This document shows, in pieces, positions 61,002-64,000 of a DNA stretch of 64,000 nucleotides. A program made the position numbers and the translations under genes. The DNA is from Sinomonas terrae. Lineage in GTDB: Bacteria > Actinomycetota > Actinomycetes > Actinomycetales > Micrococcaceae. The notes under the pieces were generated by a model. That model saw nothing but the letters and a program-made list of their open reading frames with translations. It had not been told where the DNA came from and did not search any database. How positions within the stretch are numbered: position 1 is the first letter of the stretch; every line of letters begins with the position of its first letter. The stretch lies in assembly GCF_022539255.1 (NCBI RefSeq), contig NZ_JAKZBV010000001.1:1-64000 (forward strand), read 5' to 3'.

Positions 61002-61679
61002 TCAGGCTGGTTCCGAGGCTGCTTCCGGGGCCTGCATGAGGCGAGTCACGGCGTCGTCCATGTGGGCAACGAGGAGGCGGTCTGCTTCCTCCATCTTTCC
61101 GTCCCTGATGGCGGCAGCGATCTCGTGGTGCTCGTCTGCGCGAACGTAGTGCGAGGCGTAGCGGGTCTCGAGTGCGGTGATGCACATGCGAGTCTCGACC
61201 ATGAGCGTGTTGTGCATGCGCGAAAGGCGCGGGCTCTTCGCGAGGGCTACGAGAAGCGCGTGGAACTCCACGTCGGTCTCAGTGAGCGCGTCGGCGTCGT
61301 CGTCGTTCGCCGCCTTGCGCATTCTCTTGGTCACCTCGAGAAGCTGCTTTCCGGCGTCCTTTGCATCGAGCTGGATGACGCGCGCGGCGGCTGCGCGCTC
61401 AACCGCTGCGCGCGCAAGGTACATGTCCCGCACGTCGTCATCGGTCACTTCAATGACGAAGACGCCGCGGTTGCGGATGCTGACGAGGAGACCCTCCTGG
61501 GTGAGGCGCTGCATCGCCTCGCGCAGAGGCCCTCGGCTGACGCCGAGGTGGCGGCTCAATTCTGCTTCGTTGAGCTGCTCGCCGGGGGCGAGCTCTCCTT
61601 GGCCGATCGCCCTGCGCAACTGGCGGGCAATGAGTGCAGGAGTCGTCTCCTGTACTACCGGCGTGAGCAACTGGGCCAT
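61002..61679 (-). CDS. GntR/FCD-family transcriptional regulator
   Basis: A 225-residue regulator with an N-terminal winged helix (LSRHLGVSRGPLREAMQRLT, EEGLLVSIRNRGVFV-like) and a helical FCD effector domain with the metal-binding-type His positions. GAGGAGAGG precedes the ATG. A perfect ATTGTCAACAAT lies 39 bases upstream of the ATG, and related copies lie in four other promoter regions of the island; on this basis I infer autoregulation and control of the whole cluster. The ligand is unknown; FCD regulators usually respond to small organic acids. Confidence 0.93.
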   Translation of the reverse strand: MAQLLTPVVQETTPALIARQLRRAIGQGELAPGEQLNEAELSRHLGVSRGPLREAMQRLTQEGLLVSIRNRGVFVIEVTDDDVRDMYLARAAVERAAAARVIQLDAKDAGKQLLEVTKRMRKAANDDDADALTETDVEFHALLVALAKSPRLSRMHNTLMVETRMCITALETRYASHYVRADEHHEIAAAIRDGKMEEADRLLVAHMDDAVTRLMQAPEAASEPA

Positions 61680-61717
61680 GCCCTCTCCTCAAGTTCGTGA
61701 GACCCCCAAATGGGCCG

Positions 61718-61729
61718 ATTGTCAACAAT
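61718..61729. promoter_or_regulatory. GntR operator copy D (autoregulatory)
   Basis: ATTGTCAACAAT, perfect five-base arms, upstream of the gntR gene; read on the minus strand it is ATTGTTGACAAT and contains TTGACA as a -35 for gntR. Confidence 0.82.
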
Positions 61730-61807
61730 CATAACACGTGAGAGCGTGCTGTGGGGGAGAAGCTTAGTAGATCGGGAGAGTGGCACGGATCACATTCGGA
61801 AGGTATT

Positions 61808-61819
61808 GTTGTCTACAAT
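61808..61819. promoter_or_regulatory. GntR operator copy E
   Basis: GTTGTCTACAAT, one base from the inverted repeat, about 88 bases upstream of the enolase-superfamily gene GTG. Confidence 0.72.
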
Positions 61820-61906
61820 CCTACAGCTTAGGTTTGGGGCTACCGCCTCCCGAGCAGTCGGCCAGCCCATCACTTACAAGCCCTCTTAAGAGTTAGGAAG
61901 ATATCC

Positions 61907-63085
61907 GTGCGCATTACCGGTCTTCGCGCCACCCCCGTTGCTGTCCCTTTCGTCGAGGACGAGATCTGGGCGTTCGGAGGACGCCGCGGAATGGTCAGCA
62001 TCCTCTTGGAGATGGACACCGATGAAGGCATGGTTGGACTCGGCGAGGCCGCAGCCTATCCGTCCGCGGACATCGTGCTGGCGGTCTTCAAGTCCATCGA
62101 GCCACTCGTCATCGGAGAGAGCCCCTTCGATATCGAGCGAATCATGAAGCGCGTGAACATCATCGGCACGTGGCACCATGTGAAGTCGACCAGCACGGCA
62201 ATCGCCGCCGTTGAAATGGCTTGCTGGGACATCGTGGGCAAGGTCAGCGGCCAGCCGCTCGTCAATCTCTTCGGCGGCCGCGTCCGTGACGAAGTCGAAT
62301 TCTTCTACTACCTCAGCCACAAGCCCGCCTCAGAGATGGCCGACGACGCCGCGAAGGGTTACGCCGAGGGCTTCCGGACCTTCTATATCAAGGTCGGTTC
62401 GATGGAGCCGAGCCAGGACATCGAGCGCGTTGAGGCGATCCGGGCGTCCACTGGTCCAGACGCGAAGATCCGCGTGGACGCCAACGAGGCGTGGTCCGCC
62501 GCAGCGGCGATTCGCATTGTCGGCGAGATGGAGCGCTTCGGCCTCGAGCTCGTGGAGCAGCCCATCTCAGGGCGGAACCTCGCCGAGATGGCCTACCTCC
62601 GGGGACGCATCAACACCCCCCTCCTCGCCAATGAGGCTTCTTGGACCCGCTACGACCAGCTCGAGCTCATCAAGGCCGGGGCGGCCGACGTCGTTTCGGT
62701 CGACAACCAGATGGACGGCGGCCTCCTGAACCTCAAGCGGGGCGCGGGCATGTGCGAGGTGGCCGGCCTCCCGGTGCTCAAGCACAGCTTGGGTGAGCTC
62801 GGGGTTGCGGCCTACGCCGCTGTCCACGTCATGGCTTCCACGCCCAACTTCATCTACGCCAACCAGGGCTACGGCTCGTTCCTCGCGGACGACATCATTG
62901 CGGATGCAAGCCCTCTTCCGTACAAGAACGGCTGCCTCGCGGTCCCCGAGAAGCCCGGTATCGGGATCGAGCTCGACACCGAACGCGTCGCGAAGTACGC
63001 CGAGCTGTACGAGAGCGAGGCCGAGAACTTCTCGTTCCACGAGTCCGAGAAGATCGCGAGCACGCCCCTCATGCCGAAGCGCTGA
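61907..63085 (+). CDS. Mandelate racemase-like enolase superfamily enzyme
   Basis: Abstracts the alpha proton of a carboxylate, Mg-dependent. The 392-residue product has the metal ligands Asp191 (RVDANEAW), Glu217 (LVEQPI) and Glu243 (ANEAS), general base Lys162 and the dyad Asp266 (SVDNQMDGG) and His293 (LKHSLGELG). All positions sit four below those of mandelate racemase (Lys166, Asp195, Glu221, Glu247, Asp270, His297). The first Lys of the usual KxK is Tyr160. It is likely a dehydratase or racemase of an unknown acid. The GTG at 61907 follows AGGAAG. The M24 gene follows after 18 bases. Confidence 0.9.
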   Translation: MRITGLRATPVAVPFVEDEIWAFGGRRGMVSILLEMDTDEGMVGLGEAAAYPSADIVLAVFKSIEPLVIGESPFDIERIMKRVNIIGTWHHVKSTSTAIAAVEMACWDIVGKVSGQPLVNLFGGRVRDEVEFFYYLSHKPASEMADDAAKGYAEGFRTFYIKVGSMEPSQDIERVEAIRASTGPDAKIRVDANEAWSAAAAIRIVGEMERFGLELVEQPISGRNLAEMAYLRGRINTPLLANEASWTRYDQLELIKAGAADVVSVDNQMDGGLLNLKRGAGMCEVAGLPVLKHSLGELGVAAYAAVHVMASTPNFIYANQGYGSFLADDIIADASPLPYKNGCLAVPEKPGIGIELDTERVAKYAELYESEAENFSFHESEKIASTPLMPKR

Positions 63086-63103
63086 GAAAGAGAGCAAGCA
63101 CGA

Positions 63104-64000
63104 ATGACCCCGCCGTCTTCAGCATCCGCGTCCTCGGCCGCCACCATGACTATGGGCATGCCTCCCGCTGTGGCGCCGACCCCCTTTGTCGACCCTGAGG
63201 CTCCCTTCTTCAGCCCGGCGGAATTCGAACTGCGCGTGAAGCGCGTCCGGGAGGAGATGCAGCGCCGGGGCTTGGAAGCGCTCCTGCTCGTCAGCCCCGA
63301 GAACCTCTACTACCTCACGGGCCTGAACCATCAGGGGTATTTCGCGTTCACCCTTCTGGTTCTCCCGCTCGAAGGCGAGCCGCTCGTCGTCGCCCGCGCG
63401 ATGGAAGGTGCGACGATCTCGGCGCAGATCCCGCAATGCCGCCACGTCGCCTTCGCCGACTACGAGGACCCGGCCGAGGTGGCCGCCAACGCCGTCGCCT
63501 CGGCCGTGCGCCCAGGGTCGAGGATCGGGGTGGAGGAAACTTCGATGTGCTTCCCCCTCAACGTATGGGAGCCGCTGCGGGACCGGCTCGAAGGCCTCGA
63601 CCTCGTGGACGGTTCGGGCATCGTCGAAGCGTTCCGCCAGGTCAAGAGCGCAGCCGAGATAGAGCATGTGCGGCATGCCGCTCGTGCATCATCGCTTGCC
63701 ATCGAGGCAGGCTTGGCCACGGTCTCGCCCGGCATCTCCGAGCGCGAGGTGGCTGCCGCCGTCTACCACCGCATGATGCTTTCGGGCAGCGAGTATCCCG
63801 GGTTCGCCCCGTTGATCCGCTCGAAGGACCTCCTTCTCCAAGAGCACGTCACGTGGAGGCCCCGCATCATCCAGCCCCAGGACGCGGTCTTCATGGAACT
63901 CTCCGCGTCAGTTGCGCGGTACCACGCCCCACTGACACGGATGGCCTACGTCGGGGAAGCGCCTCCGGGCACGGACCGGGCGGCAGAGATTGCTTCTGCG
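63104..64000 (+). CDS. M24-family (creatinase/Xaa-Pro peptidase/ectoine hydrolase-like) enzyme, partial
   Basis: The first 299 codons are visible; the 3' end lies beyond base 64000. The N-terminal creatinase-type domain is seen (FELRVKRVREEMQRRGLEAL, SPENLYYLTGLNHQGYFAFT, IGVEETSMCFPLNVWEPLRD), then the start of the pita-bread domain with KSAAEIEHVRHAARASSLAI. The metal-binding residues lie mostly outside the window. M24 enzymes of this style hydrolyse amides or cyclic compounds such as creatine or ectoine; the substrate here is unknown. It is in line with the enolase gene and the GntR regulon. Confidence 0.88.
   Translation, partial: MTPPSSASASSAATMTMGMPPAVAPTPFVDPEAPFFSPAEFELRVKRVREEMQRRGLEALLLVSPENLYYLTGLNHQGYFAFTLLVLPLEGEPLVVARAMEGATISAQIPQCRHVAFADYEDPAEVAANAVASAVRPGSRIGVEETSMCFPLNVWEPLRDRLEGLDLVDGSGIVEAFRQVKSAAEIEHVRHAARASSLAIEAGLATVSPGISEREVAAAVYHRMMLSGSEYPGFAPLIRSKDLLLQEHVTWRPRIIQPQDAVFMELSASVARYHAPLTRMAYVGEAPPGTDRAAEIASA

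Overview
The window is high-G+C actinobacterial chromosome from around the replication origin, most like the Micrococcaceae (Arthrobacter/Sinomonas type). The evidence is the gnd-dnaN-dnaA / rpmH-rnpA-yidD-yidC-jag-rsmG-parA-parB order, the following trxA-trxB-pseudokinase-murJ-Nudix-cca block, frequent GTG starts and actinobacterial protein styles. Genus is an inference from gene order and protein feel, not from a search.

Region 1 (1-9.9 kb) is the classical origin region. gnd (cut by the window edge), dnaN and dnaA run leftward; rpmH, rnpA, yidD, yidC, jag, rsmG, parA and parB run rightward. DnaA boxes lie between dnaN and dnaA and upstream of dnaA.

Region 2 (9.9-15.2 kb) is a 5.3-kb stretch with no convincing gene and visibly lower G+C. 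It holds six of the seven parS sites in the window, one at the centre of a perfect 32-bp palindrome, and a second tight cluster of perfect DnaA boxes near 12.1-12.6 kb. This is the most unusual DNA in the window.

Region 3 (15.2-29.5 kb) is housekeeping: trxA, trxB, a membrane pseudokinase, murJ, a Nudix hydrolase, cca, a histidine phosphatase, a secreted trypsin-like protease, a GT87-like membrane protein and HrpB helicase.

Region 4 (29.5-50.6 kb) is accessory metabolism: a SARP regulator with a rhodanese and a DUF1059 protein; a LysR / tartrate-or-D-malate dehydrogenase / DctA / glycerate kinase catabolic operon with a LysR box; a decayed PIN toxin next to its antitoxin; a P450; a CHAD protein-epimerase-sulfatase operon; two convergent arrays of a 31-bp repeat; a SAM-IV riboswitch in front of an MHS transporter and a flavin monooxygenase (probable organosulfur scavenging); and an RHH regulator-DUF4097-ABC exporter operon.

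Region 5 (50.7-64 kb) is a catabolic island of RidA, two Asp/Glu-racemase-superfamily proteins, DUF3830, a 2-hydroxyacid dehydrogenase, a class III aminotransferase, a FAD/Fe-S oxidase, a semialdehyde-type dehydrogenase, a GntR/FCD regulator, a mandelate-racemase-like enolase and an M24 enzyme (cut by the window edge). Five copies of an inverted repeat of the form ATTGTnnACAAT lie in the promoter regions of this island, including in front of the GntR gene, so the set looks like one GntR regulon for a substrate I cannot name. A Doc-type toxin-antitoxin module sits inside it.
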